From JADJLQ01 sp040007895 (GTDB lineage: Bacteria > Bacteroidota > Bacteroidia > Chitinophagales > Saprospiraceae), in assembly GCA_040007895.1 (NCBI GenBank), contig JBDTUE010000027.1, positions 1-28,527 of the forward strand: a DNA stretch of 28,527 nucleotides. The letters run 5' to 3'. A model generated the notes under the pieces. That model was given only the letters and a program-made list of their open reading frames with translations. It was not told the DNA's origin and did no database searches. The stretch's first letter is position 1. Every line of letters starts with the position of its first letter. Positions 7,334 to 14,904 of the stretch are shown piece by piece. A program made the translations under genes and the position numbers.

Positions 7334-9208
7334 CTAGTTATTCAACCAGGACTCCATTTTAGTTTCTAATTGTCTTTGAAGCTCTTTATAATTATTAATT
7401 ACTTTGTTGGATTCAGGAGTGTTATAAAAATTTTCTGCAGCCATTTGTGATTCCAGTCGTGCAATATCCTGTTCCAATTTTGAAATTTCTTTTTCCAGTT
7501 TAGTATTTACTTTTTTGACTTCCGGGACTACTTTAGGTTGTTTGAAAGATTCTTCTTTTGATGGTTTGTTACTGCCGCTTGTTTTTGTCAGGTCACGGAA
7601 ATTATCAATCTCTCTTTTGGACAGGTAGTATTGAATATCTCCGATATACTCTTTAATACCCCCTTCTTTAAACTCAATCGTCTTATCGGTAAGATCCTGT
7701 AAGAATTCACGATCATGGGATACCAGGATTAGTGTACCCTCAAACTCCAGTAATGCTTCTTTCAAAATATTTTTTGAGTCAATATCCAGGTGATTGGTAG
7801 GCTCATCGAGTATCAAAAGATTAATTGGTCGGAGTAACATACAGGCCATTGCCAATCTGGCGCGTTCACCTCCACTGAGTACACTTACTTTTTTTTCAGC
7901 GTCGTCTCCACTAAATAAAAATGCACCTAATACCGCACGCAACCTGGGTCTCATTTCAGGAGGTGAAATATCTTCGAGTGTCTGTAGTAATGTTTTGTTC
8001 AGTGCAAGAGTCTCTGCCTGATTTTGTGCGTAATATCCAATATTGACATTATGTCCCGGGGCAACGACTCCGGTATTAGCAGTTTCAATACCCGTTAAGA
8101 TTTTTACGAATGTCGTTTTACCCTGGCCATTCTGACCTACAAAGGCAATTCGCTCGCCCCTACGCACGACCATGTCTACATGATTCAATACTTTTTTAGG
8201 CCCGTATGATTTGGAGATATCCTTGGCTGATATTGCAATTTCTCCTGACCTCGGGGCTGGAGGAAATCGAACTACCATACTATTTGCATCTGTAGGAGAC
8301 CACTCCACCCTTTCGAGTTTATCCAATTGTTTGATCATGGATTGCGCCATTTTTGCTTTGGAAGCTTTGGCTCTGAATCGATCTATCGTCCTCTCCCGCT
8401 GTGCTATCAGTTTCTGCTGATTGGTATAAGCTGCTTCCAATAGAAGATCGCGTTCGACTTTCTCTACAAGATATTTTGAATAACCACAATTGTAATCATT
8501 CAACTGACCTTGTTCTATTTCTAACGTTCGCTCAGATACATTATCGAGAAATTGCCTGTCATGAGAAATGGTCAGGATAGTTGATCGCAATGAAGTCAAA
8601 TAATTTTCAAGCCAGATGATTGCATCCATATCCAGGTGATTGGTAGGCTCATCCAGCATAAGGATATCAGGCCTGCACAATAACATTTTAGCTAATTCCA
8701 CACGCATCTTCCATCCTCCGCTAAACTCTGCCAATGGTTTATTTAAATCCTGTGATTTAAACCCCAATCCCGTCAAAACCCTTTCTGCTTCGGCTTGTGC
8801 AGTATCTCCCCCTAATGTATGTCTTAAATGATAAAGGTCTTCCAGCTCATGAAGTACATCACCCATGGTTTGTTCATCCAGGTGGTCATGCAACCGAAGC
8901 TCCAGTTTTGATAGTTTAGTTTCAATAGCATTCAATTCGTCAAATGCTTTCATGGATTCATGTAAAACGGAAGTTTGTTCGTCAAAATCGATTTCCTGAC
9001 TCAGGTAGGCTACCTTCGTTTCTTTAGGCATATCGATTTCACCATGATCTGCACTTTGAAGTTTGGCTATGATCTTAAGCAACGTTGATTTACCAGCGCC
9101 GTTTCGTCCCACGATGGCCACTTTTTCACCATCCGATACCGTCCCATTGATTTCGTCCAGGAGAATTCGGTCGCCGTATTTTAGATATAAATTTTTTAAT
9201 TGGAGCAT
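7334..9208 (-). CDS. ABC-F family ATPase (Uup/YdiF-like)
   Basis: This is a 624-residue protein with two ATP-binding cassettes and no membrane segments, the hallmark of ABC-F proteins that act at the ribosome. The first cassette has Walker A GRNGAGKST (34-42), signature FSGGWKMR near 162-169 and Walker B with DEPTNHLD near 186-193. A charged linker follows around residues 235-300 (the P-site tRNA-interaction motif region, with RFRAKASKAKMAQS). The second cassette has Walker A GQNGQGKTT near 350-358 and LSGGERARLA near 443. The C-terminus (about 555-624) is lysine/glutamate-rich and coiled-coil-like, as in Uup-type members. It is the last gene of the folE-fabD-yqgE group, 51 bp after yqgE. Nothing links it specifically to antibiotic resistance. 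Confidence 0.93.
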   Translation of the reverse strand: MLQLKNLYLKYGDRILLDEINGTVSDGEKVAIVGRNGAGKSTLLKIIAKLQSADHGEIDMPKETKVAYLSQEIDFDEQTSVLHESMKAFDELNAIETKLSKLELRLHDHLDEQTMGDVLHELEDLYHLRHTLGGDTAQAEAERVLTGLGFKSQDLNKPLAEFSGGWKMRVELAKMLLCRPDILMLDEPTNHLDMDAIIWLENYLTSLRSTILTISHDRQFLDNVSERTLEIEQGQLNDYNCGYSKYLVEKVERDLLLEAAYTNQQKLIAQRERTIDRFRAKASKAKMAQSMIKQLDKLERVEWSPTDANSMVVRFPPAPRSGEIAISAKDISKSYGPKKVLNHVDMVVRRGERIAFVGQNGQGKTTFVKILTGIETANTGVVAPGHNVNIGYYAQNQAETLALNKTLLQTLEDISPPEMRPRLRAVLGAFLFSGDDAEKKVSVLSGGERARLAMACMLLRPINLLILDEPTNHLDIDSKNILKEALLEFEGTLILVSHDREFLQDLTDKTIEFKEGGIKEYIGDIQYYLSKREIDNFRDLTKTSGSNKPSKEESFKQPKVVPEVKKVNTKLEKEISKLEQDIARLESQMAAENFYNTPESNKVINNYKELQRQLETKMESWLNN

Positions 9209-9259
9209 TCTTTAAAGTATATTTTTATATGAATACAAGTTTCAAACTTGCAGATCGAT

Positions 9260-9826
9260 TTAATTCCAGATGATTTGATCAGGCATATCAGATATTACTG
9301 AAAATGTATTACCCTTATCATCAAGCACTCTTTTCCAAAGTTTATTCGAATTTATTTTGAACACATAATTAGGATCTCCTTCTGCCATGATCCATGATCC
9401 GATGTGCAATTCTTCAATCAATTGCCCTTTTGTCCATCCCGAATAGCCAATGAAAAATCGAATGTTTTGCGGACCTACCAGTTGTTGATTGATTAGAAAC
9501 TTTAGTTTTTCAAAATTCCCACCCCAGTATACTCCGCGGATAACGGGTACACTTTCCTCCAGAAGATCTCCTACATTGTGAATATAGTGAAGCGTATCTG
9601 TACCTACCGGACCTCCGTAATATAAATGAGCATCAATCTCCGGAAAGTCCTGTACCATATCATTTATTTTTGCATTCAATGGTTTATTCAATATAAAACC
9701 AACAGATCCGTTTTTTTGATTGTGTTCACACAAAAAAACTACCGATCTTTTGAAATGCGGATCTTGCATGAATGGTTCAGCAAGTATTAGTTTACCACTT
9801 TTTATTTTAGGTGATTTGATAGCCAT
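9260..9826 (-). CDS. YqgE/AlgH family protein (DUF179)
   Basis: This 188-residue protein matches the YqgE/AlgH family throughout. It begins with GKLILAEPFMQDPHFKRSVVFLCEH (broken here by family-typical variation), then has GFILNKPLN near 43-51, YYGGPVG near 69-75 and the IGYSGWTKGQLIEEL block near 127-141. The structure of the family is known, but its molecular role is not established; AlgH was named for an effect on alginate regulation in Pseudomonas. The start ATG lies 7 bp after the fabD stop, so the two are very likely one transcript. No signal peptide is seen, so it is presumably cytoplasmic. Confidence 0.9.
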   Translation of the reverse strand: MAIKSPKIKSGKLILAEPFMQDPHFKRSVVFLCEHNQKNGSVGFILNKPLNAKINDMVQDFPEIDAHLYYGGPVGTDTLHYIHNVGDLLEESVPVIRGVYWGGNFEKLKFLINQQLVGPQNIRFFIGYSGWTKGQLIEELHIGSWIMAEGDPNYVFKINSNKLWKRVLDDKGNTFSVISDMPDQIIWN

Positions 9827-9833
9827 CCTGGTA

Positions 9834-10706
9834 TTAAATATTACTGACCGGCATTTTACGGTCTATTTTTTTAATCAAACCTGAAAGTACTTTTCCATTT
9901 CCTCCTACTTCTACAAATTCGGTCATTCCATCTTTTATCATATGTTGAATGGTTTGACTCCATCTCACAGGTCCGGTAAGTTGTTTTAATAAATTTGCTT
10001 TTATTTCATCCGGATCAGTATGAGGCAAGGCATCAATGTTTTGATAAACCGGGCATAATGGCTCATCAATAAGCGTCGTAGAAATTCCTTTTTCCAATTC
10101 TTTTTCAGCCAACGCCATCAAAGGAGAATGAAAGGCACCGCCTACAGGCAGTTTTACGGCATTCCTGCATCCTAATTCTTTCAACACCGTTATAGCCTGA
10201 TCAATAGCCTGGTGTTCACCACTAATAACTAATTGCCCAGGGCTGTTATAATTAGCGGGTACTACAATACCTTCAATTTCCTTACAAACATTTTCAATAA
10301 CGGCATCCTCCATTCCTATAATAGCCGCCATAGTGCCTGGATTTGCATCGCACGCATGTTGCATTGCCTGGGCACGTATAGAAACCAACTTCAATCCATC
10401 TTCAAATCTCATAGCCTTACTTGCTACTAAGGAAGAAAATTCTCCTAATGAATGACCAGCAACAGCCCTGGGATGAAAATCGTTTGCTATAAATGAGGAG
10501 ATGACAGAGTGCAAAAATATTGCAGGCTGAGTGATACTTGTTTGCCTCAGGTCTTCATCACTGCCATTCAGCATCACTTCTAAAATATCAAATCCCAGGA
10601 TCTCTTCAGCTATTGCAAAATATCTTTTAGTTTCAGTATGATCCGCAAATGTCTTTGCCATACCTGCAAACTGAGCACCTTGACCGGGAAATACATATGC
10701 TTTCAT
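9834..10706 (-). CDS. fabD: Malonyl CoA-acyl carrier protein transacylase
   Basis: This 290-residue enzyme transfers malonyl groups from CoA to acyl carrier protein at the start of fatty acid synthesis in the cytoplasm. The oxyanion-hole GQGAQ is at residues 8-12. The nucleophile elbow GHSLG at 84-88 contains Ser86, the general-base His is His193 in GGAFHSPLM, and RAQAMQ near 111-116 carries the carboxylate-binding Arg. Length is slightly short of the 300-310 common in the family but nothing is missing. Its ATG overlaps the folE stop as TAATG, which suggests translational coupling. No other fab gene is nearby. Confidence 0.95.
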   Translation of the reverse strand: MKAYVFPGQGAQFAGMAKTFADHTETKRYFAIAEEILGFDILEVMLNGSDEDLRQTSITQPAIFLHSVISSFIANDFHPRAVAGHSLGEFSSLVASKAMRFEDGLKLVSIRAQAMQHACDANPGTMAAIIGMEDAVIENVCKEIEGIVVPANYNSPGQLVISGEHQAIDQAITVLKELGCRNAVKLPVGGAFHSPLMALAEKELEKGISTTLIDEPLCPVYQNIDALPHTDPDEIKANLLKQLTGPVRWSQTIQHMIKDGMTEFVEVGGNGKVLSGLIKKIDRKMPVSNI

Positions 10707-11305
10707 TACTTCGAAAGTTTTACGCTGATCAAATTGAGAAACTCTGTGCGGGTTTCTGCTTTTCTAAACTCACCAACAAAAGCAGAAGTAGTAGTCACGG
10801 AATTTTGTTTTTGTACTCCCCGCATCATCATACAAAGGTGCATTGCCTCGATGACTACAGCTACACCATGAGGGTCAAGGGCATCATTAATACAGTGTAA
10901 AATTTCATCCGTAAGTCTTTCCTGTACCTGTAATCTTCGTGCGAATACATCCACCACACGGGGGATCTTACTAAGGCCAACAATTCTCCCATTGGGAATA
11001 TATGCCACATGGGCTTTCCCGATAAATGGAAGCATATGATGTTCACACATCGAATAGATTTCAATGTCTTTTACAATGACCATTTCGGAATACTTTTCCT
11101 CAAACATAGCAGACTTCAATAATGCAGGACCGTCTTCCTGGTATCCTTTGGTAAGATATTGTAAAGCTTTTGCTATGCGTTCCGGTGTTTTGAGAAGTCC
11201 GTCTCTCTCAGGATCCTCACCAAGTTGTTTGATAACTTCATGATAATGACCCATAAGGATTTGAGTTACATCCTTATCGTACGTTTCGACTCTATGGTAG
11301 GCCAT
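10706..11305 (-). CDS. folE: GTP cyclohydrolase I
   Basis: This 199-residue enzyme converts GTP to 7,8-dihydroneopterin triphosphate, the first step towards tetrahydrofolate. The zinc ligands are visible as Cys87 and His90 in MCEHHMLPF and Cys158 in HLCMMMRG. The GTP-binding loop region GLSKIPRVVDVFARRLQVQERLT (about 110-132, interrupted here only by description) is intact. DGLLKTPERIAKA near 35-47 is the usual N-terminal signature. It opens a minus-strand group with fabD, yqgE and the ABC-F gene and has a good -7 promoter element upstream at 11330-11337. It is divergent from the LytS-type kinase gene. Confidence 0.96.
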   Translation of the reverse strand: MAYHRVETYDKDVTQILMGHYHEVIKQLGEDPERDGLLKTPERIAKALQYLTKGYQEDGPALLKSAMFEEKYSEMVIVKDIEIYSMCEHHMLPFIGKAHVAYIPNGRIVGLSKIPRVVDVFARRLQVQERLTDEILHCINDALDPHGVAVVIEAMHLCMMMRGVQKQNSVTTTSAFVGEFRKAETRTEFLNLISVKLSK

Positions 11306-11329
11306 TTGTTAATATAAAAATTGAAGGCG

Positions 11330-11337
11330 CAAAGGTA
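11330..11337 (-). promoter_or_regulatory. -7 promoter element for folE
   Basis: On the minus strand TACCTTTG is a perfect TAnnTTTG element, 24 bp before the folE ATG, which gives a leader of about 20 nt. No clean TTTG lies at the expected -33 distance. A small palindrome, CTCTTC-AGCC-GAAGAG (11345-11360), occupies that place and could be a regulator site. Confidence 0.5.
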
Positions 11338-11426
11338 CATACTTCTCTTCAGCCGAAGAGCGGCTTTTGGTCTGTTCAAAATTATTCTTAGTCTATTTAA
11401 TAGTTCGGGTCACCACGACTACATAG

Positions 11427-11434
11427 TATCTTTA
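11427..11434 (+). promoter_or_regulatory. Possible -7 element for the LytS-type kinase gene
   Basis: TATCTTTA matches TAnnTTTG at all but the last base, and TTCG (11404-11407) lies 19 bp upstream, near the consensus TTTG spacing. Transcription would begin only a few bases before the ATG at 11444. This is a weak but well-placed candidate. Confidence 0.3.
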
Positions 11435-11443
11435 AGGGTATAT

Positions 11444-12493
11444 ATGCGTATTGGATCATTTGAGTTTTCAATTCCAAAAATTTCTGCTTCCCGGTTATGG
11501 CTTCACGGAACGATCTGGATCGTTCTGCTGGTCTTATTGATCATACTGGACAATAACCCTTATTCGATTGGTTTATCATTTCTGATCAATGGGAGCAGGC
11601 TGCTTTTATATAGTTCCTTGATTTATATTAATCTCAACTATCTGATTCCCAGATATTTAAATGCCAATAAACTTGCTTTTTATTTTATAGGGTTATTATT
11701 ATTGGCTCTGATCGCAAACCCCTTAAGTACCGTAGTACAGTATGTTTTATTGACACAATATCCTCAGCTTCAGAATCATATCCAGGCTCAGCAAGGGCCA
11801 CTATTTCTGGTCTCTATGATATTTCTGATTTTTTCTACCAGTGGTAAGATTATTGTAGACTGGTTTAAGCAGCAGCAGACAATGAAGGATCTGGAGACTC
11901 AAAACATGCAATCTGAGCTCAAATTTCTCAAAACTCAAATCAATCCTCATTTCTTATTTAATACTTTAAACAGCCTCTATGCCTTGACCATCAAAAAATC
12001 AGATGCTGCGCCTGAGATAGTAGTTAAACTTTCAGAAATGATGAGGTATATGCTGTATGAATGCAATGAACGAAGAGTGCCTTTGGAAAAAGAAGTAAAC
12101 TATATCCAGAACTACCTGGATCTGGAAGGATTAAGGCAGAGTAACCTTGTAGACATTGATTTCAAAATAAAAGGTGAAATCACGAATCAAAAAATAGCTC
12201 CTTTGGTCTTTATCCCATTTCTGGAAAATAGTTTTAAACATGGAGTCAATCACCAACTTTCAGATGCCTATGTGTATGCTACTCTTGAAGTAAAAGGAAA
12301 TAAACTTGATTTCACCATTGAAAACAGTAAATCGACCGGTTTGCCAGCCATATTACCGAAGCCACAGGGAGGGATTGGGCTTATTAATGTCCGACGGAGA
12401 CTTGATTTGATCTATCCTGATAGTCATTCAATCGATATTGATGATACACCTCAGGCTTATAGTGTACATTTATCTCTTAATCTGGATTCTTAA
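11444..12493 (+). CDS. LytS/YehU-type membrane sensor histidine kinase
   Basis: This is a 349-residue kinase from the chosen ATG at 11444. A longer in-frame version reaches back to 11321, but its extra 41 residues cover the divergent promoter region and do not look like a family start. Four hydrophobic segments (about 22-36, 46-65, 77-103 and 118-133) form an N-terminal membrane domain. A short coiled segment leads to the His_kinase domain, with INPHFLFNTLNSL holding the phosphoacceptor His169. FLENSFKHG (Asn262) is the ATP-binding N-box and PQGGIGLINVRRRL (308-320) the G-box. It lies 10 bp before its LytTR regulator gene, so the two form a two-component system. The signal sensed is unknown, and there is no periplasmic sensor domain of any size. 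Confidence 0.92.
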   Translation: MRIGSFEFSIPKISASRLWLHGTIWIVLLVLLIILDNNPYSIGLSFLINGSRLLLYSSLIYINLNYLIPRYLNANKLAFYFIGLLLLALIANPLSTVVQYVLLTQYPQLQNHIQAQQGPLFLVSMIFLIFSTSGKIIVDWFKQQQTMKDLETQNMQSELKFLKTQINPHFLFNTLNSLYALTIKKSDAAPEIVVKLSEMMRYMLYECNERRVPLEKEVNYIQNYLDLEGLRQSNLVDIDFKIKGEITNQKIAPLVFIPFLENSFKHGVNHQLSDAYVYATLEVKGNKLDFTIENSKSTGLPAILPKPQGGIGLINVRRRLDLIYPDSHSIDIDDTPQAYSVHLSLNLDS

Positions 12494-12503
12494 ACCTTAC
12501 TCA

Positions 12504-13223
12504 ATGAAAACAATTATCGTTGATGATGAGCCACTGGCTCTCGAAGTTCTGGAGGAATTTATTTCTAAAGTTCCTGAACTTAAACTAATCAAGAAATGTC
12601 AGAATGCCATTGAAGCTGGTGAAGCCCTTAGAAAAAATGATATCGACCTTGTTTTCCTGGATATCCAGATGCCTCAATTGACCGGGATAGAATTTGTAAA
12701 ATCTTTAACCCATCCCCCTAAAATCATATTCACGACTGCTTATAGTCAATACGCGTTGGAAGGTTTTGAATTGAATGCTGTTGATTATTTATTGAAACCA
12801 ATTTCCTTTGACCGGTTTCTTAAAGCGGTCAATAAAGCTATGGTCAATACAGGGCATAATAGCGTAGCAGAATCAGAAGAAATCGAAAGCGGACCAGATT
12901 TTATCTTCGTGAAAGCTGATAAAAAACTTATTCGTCTTAAATATAATGAGATTCAATATGTAGAAGGTCTCAAAGACTATGTCATAATAAAGACAGATAC
13001 CGGGCGTATTATCACTCTACAAACTATGAAAAGCCTGGAAGAAAAACTACCTACCCCTATGTTTATGCGGATTCACCGGTCTTATATCGTCAATCTTGAA
13101 AAGATAAGTGCAGTGGTAGGTAATATGGTGGAAGTTATTGAAAAAGGACAACCCAAATTATTACCCATTGGTAAGAATTACAGAGACGAGCTAGAAAAAG
13201 TGGTAGAGAAAAACAGATTATAA
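12504..13223 (+). CDS. LytTR-family response regulator
   Basis: This is a 239-residue regulator using the ATG at 12504. A longer frame opening at 12438 lies inside the kinase gene and adds a meaningless hydrophobic tail. The receiver domain (1-120) has the acidic pair Asp7/Asp8, the phosphoacceptor Asp53 in FLDIQMP, Thr78 and Lys98 in LLKP. The C-terminal LytTR DNA-binding domain (about 135-239) shows VKADKKLIRLKYNEIQYVE and RIHRSYIVNLEKI. LytTR proteins bind short imperfect direct repeats upstream of target genes. The partner kinase is directly upstream. No gene follows it on the same strand. Confidence 0.93.
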   Translation: MKTIIVDDEPLALEVLEEFISKVPELKLIKKCQNAIEAGEALRKNDIDLVFLDIQMPQLTGIEFVKSLTHPPKIIFTTAYSQYALEGFELNAVDYLLKPISFDRFLKAVNKAMVNTGHNSVAESEEIESGPDFIFVKADKKLIRLKYNEIQYVEGLKDYVIIKTDTGRIITLQTMKSLEEKLPTPMFMRIHRSYIVNLEKISAVVGNMVEVIEKGQPKLLPIGKNYRDELEKVVEKNRL

Positions 13224-13274
13224 GAGAATTGAAATTTTCCTTTTATTGATCGTTTCTATAACCCTAATGATGAT

Positions 13275-13313
13275 TGACTATTTAAAAAGTCATTTATGTT
13301 CTGATTACCTTTG
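13275..13313 (+). promoter_or_regulatory. Orphan promoter-like element in a convergent gap
   Basis: TACCTTTG (13306-13313) is a perfect plus-strand TAnnTTTG element with TTTA (13281-13284) 21 bp upstream. The latter lies within a near-palindrome (13275-13292, TGACTATTT/AAAAAGTCA, one mismatch). No plus-strand gene follows. Transcription from here would run antisense into hicB. It may be chance in AT-rich DNA. Confidence 0.25.
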
Positions 13314-13377
13314 TTGGGATAGGATACAATAAATTCTTTTCTTACTACGATCAATTAAATGGTCATCGTTTTTCGAT

Positions 13378-13650
13378 TTAGGCATGTTGTGGAATCCGTA
13401 CCTCAAGCTCAGTTATGTAAAATTCGGTAGCTAGCTCTTCATTATTAAAAATGCCTTCATCTATATAATGACTGATCCCTTTTGCATGTGGTCTCTCTTC
13501 CATATTTTCAATATGAAACTGAAGCGCCTCTTTCAAATTGGCAGTCGTCTCTTCCACAGTCATTCCGGTAGCAATACACCCTAAAACATCTGGGCTGAAA
13601 GCTGAATAATTATTCTCAGCTCTTTCAATGACAACTAAATACTTTTTCAT
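13378..13650 (-). CDS. hicB: HicB-type antitoxin, single domain
   Basis: This is a 90-residue protein with the HicB partial RNase H-like fold: KKYLVVIERAENNYSAFSPDVLGCIATGMTVEE is the family N-terminus (positions 2-34), followed by the helix NLKEALQFHIE. HicB neutralises HicA by covering its active site. Many HicB proteins carry a C-terminal HTH or ribbon-helix-helix DNA-binding domain. This one ends about residue 90 with no such domain visible, so autoregulation would need another route. It follows hicA by 33 bp, and an exact AT-rich palindrome (13651-13664) fills the gap next to its ATG. Gene order (toxin first) is typical of hicAB. Confidence 0.87.
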   Translation of the reverse strand: MKKYLVVIERAENNYSAFSPDVLGCIATGMTVEETTANLKEALQFHIENMEERPHAKGISHYIDEGIFNNEELATEFYITELEVRIPQHA

Positions 13651-13683
13651 TTTAATTAATTAAATTTAAAAGTAAAATATGGA

Positions 13684-13869
13684 TTAGGCAAGACCAGCTT
13701 GCTTTAAAATACTTTTCTTAGTTCCGATTGCCAGATCATTGCTCAACTTTCCAGCAATAGTAACTGTCCCCTTTTTAATTGGATGATTATATTGACGATG
13801 ACTTCCTTTTTGCCTCACTTGAAACCATCCATCTTCCTCAATTATTTTAACAATCTCGATTACTTTCAT
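13684..13869 (-). CDS. hicA: HicA-type mRNA interferase toxin
   Basis: This is a 61-residue protein with the compact double-stranded-RNA-binding-like HicA fold. It has KVIEIVKIIEEDGWFQVRQKGSH, with the expected catalytic His24 in GSHRQY, then the NHPIKKGTVTIAGK strand pair and a short C-terminal helix. HicA cleaves mRNA when unbound by HicB. In many relatives the histidine is followed by His or Arg; GSHR fits. The gene starts 40 bp after the 3' end of tRNA-Ser. It might be read from the tRNA promoter or from a weak element inside the T-rich gap. Length is typical of the family. Confidence 0.88.
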   Translation of the reverse strand: MKVIEIVKIIEEDGWFQVRQKGSHRQYNHPIKKGTVTIAGKLSNDLAIGTKKSILKQAGLA

Positions 13870-13908
13870 AAATTAAGGTTGAGGATTTTCCGGCAAATAA
13901 AAAAAAAG

Positions 13909-13996
13909 CGGAAGGTTAGGGATTCGAACCCTAGGTACACTTTTGATGTACACACACTTTCCAGGCGTGCCGGTTAAACCACTCTCGCAACCTTCC
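13909..13996 (-). tRNA. tRNA-Ser (GGA anticodon)
   Basis: This 88 nt gene folds as a class II tRNA. The acceptor stem is GGAAGGT/ACCTTCC with discriminator G. The anticodon stem CACGC/GTGTG encloses loop CTGGAAA, giving anticodon GGA for UCC/UCU codons. A long variable arm (TGTACA/TGTAC) follows, and the T-arm has the loop TTCGAAC. The CCA end is not encoded. A run of T follows the 3' end on the transcribed strand and could serve as a termination or processing signal before hicA. Confidence 0.95.
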
Positions 13997-14018
13997 GTTC
14001 AAAAATCATTTGGAGCCG

Positions 14019-14049
14019 CAAATGTCGTCAAAATAAGCCTGGTTTCAAA
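14019..14049 (-). promoter_or_regulatory. Promoter candidate for tRNA-Ser
   Basis: On the minus strand TTTG (14049-14046) is separated by exactly 19 bp from GACATTTG (14026-14019), which fits TAnnTTTG at all but the first base. The spacing is ideal for a Bacteroidota promoter, and it lies about 22 bp before the mature tRNA 5' end. It could also drive hicAB by readthrough. Confidence 0.5.
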
Positions 14050-14116
14050 ATCTGATTTAGCTTTATGTTAGGTTTGTATTCAAGGTTTATTAATGCTAAA
14101 AAGTGATATCGTCCTC

Positions 14117-14878
14117 TTACTTAAATAATTTAATTGCATTTTCAGTGGTAATCTTTCCAATTTCCTCCAGCGATATTCCAAGGGATTCGCTGAGTTTTTT
14201 AGCAATATGAATGATAAAAGAAGATTCATTTCTTTTACCCCGGTACGGAGCAGGAGCCAAATAAGGTGAATCTGTTTCAAGTACCAGTTTATGTTGTGGG
14301 ATTTTACTGACGATTTCAGCCAGTCCTCCATTTTTATAAGTTATTACACCCCCAATTCCATAATAGTATTCTCCTAAGGCATCAATCCGTTGTATTTCCT
14401 CCAGGGTTCCACTAAAACAATGAAAAATGCCTTTTATCGGTCTTGGGTTCATTTCCTCCAAAATATTTAATACATCTTGTGTGGCCTCCCGGCTGTGTAT
14501 GATGATCGGAAGGTTTTTTTCTATAGCCCATTGACATTGAATTTTAAACGCATCTACCTGAATGTCTTTGGTTGTTTTATCCCAATACAAATCGATACCC
14601 ATCTCTCCTATCGCATAATAGATAGAGGAATCCAATTCCGATTTAATATCCTGCAGTACTGCTATGTAATCTTCTTTCACGCTGCATGGATGCAATCCCA
14701 TCATTGGATAAAGCAATGGAGAAATGGATAAGGTTTCTTTTAAGATTTTAATAGAATTAAGATCAATATTAGGAAGGTAAATACGTTCAACACCACCCTT
14801 AATAGCACGATCAATCATGCCTTGTCTATCGGTATCAAATTCTTTGGCATACAAATGGGCGTGTGTATCTATCAGCAT
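14117..14878 (-). CDS. tatD: TatD-family metal-dependent hydrolase (DNase)
   Basis: This is a 253-residue TIM-barrel metallohydrolase. The metal ligands expected for TatD nucleases are all present: His6 and His8 in DTHAH, Glu92 in GEMGID, His128 in IIHSREA, His153 in FHCFSG and Asp203 in ETDSPYLAP. Family members act as 3'-5' exonucleases on DNA or RNA in the cytoplasm. The bacterial gene is often called tatD or ycfH without a proven role in each species. The start is separated by only 26 bp from the divergent rnhA start, so its promoter must lie in or near rnhA coding sequence. A TAnnTTTG element is at 14917-14924. Confidence 0.92.
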   Translation of the reverse strand: MLIDTHAHLYAKEFDTDRQGMIDRAIKGGVERIYLPNIDLNSIKILKETLSISPLLYPMMGLHPCSVKEDYIAVLQDIKSELDSSIYYAIGEMGIDLYWDKTTKDIQVDAFKIQCQWAIEKNLPIIIHSREATQDVLNILEEMNPRPIKGIFHCFSGTLEEIQRIDALGEYYYGIGGVITYKNGGLAEIVSKIPQHKLVLETDSPYLAPAPYRGKRNESSFIIHIAKKLSESLGISLEEIGKITTENAIKLFK

Positions 14879-14885
14879 CTTGTAA

Positions 14886-14893
14886 TATATTTG
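14886..14893 (+). promoter_or_regulatory. -7 promoter element for rnhA
   Basis: TATATTTG is a perfect TAnnTTTG element 11 bp before the rnhA ATG. TGTG (14862-14865), 20 bp upstream and inside the tatD 5' coding end, is a near match to the -33 TTTG. The leader would be under ten bases. Confidence 0.45.
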
Positions 14894-14904
14894 AATTTAT
14901 TAAA

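Noticed and set aside
11321..11443. 41-residue N-terminal extension of the LytS-type kinase
   Set aside because: It covers the divergent promoter region, has no family-like sequence, and an ATG at 11444 gives a normal start before the first membrane helix.
12438..12503. N-terminal extension of the LytTR regulator
   Set aside because: It overlaps the kinase gene, and the receiver domain begins at once with MKTIIVDDE at 12504.
14863..14904. N-terminal extension of RNase HI
   Set aside because: It overlaps tatD; the viroplasmin-like domain starts at 14905.
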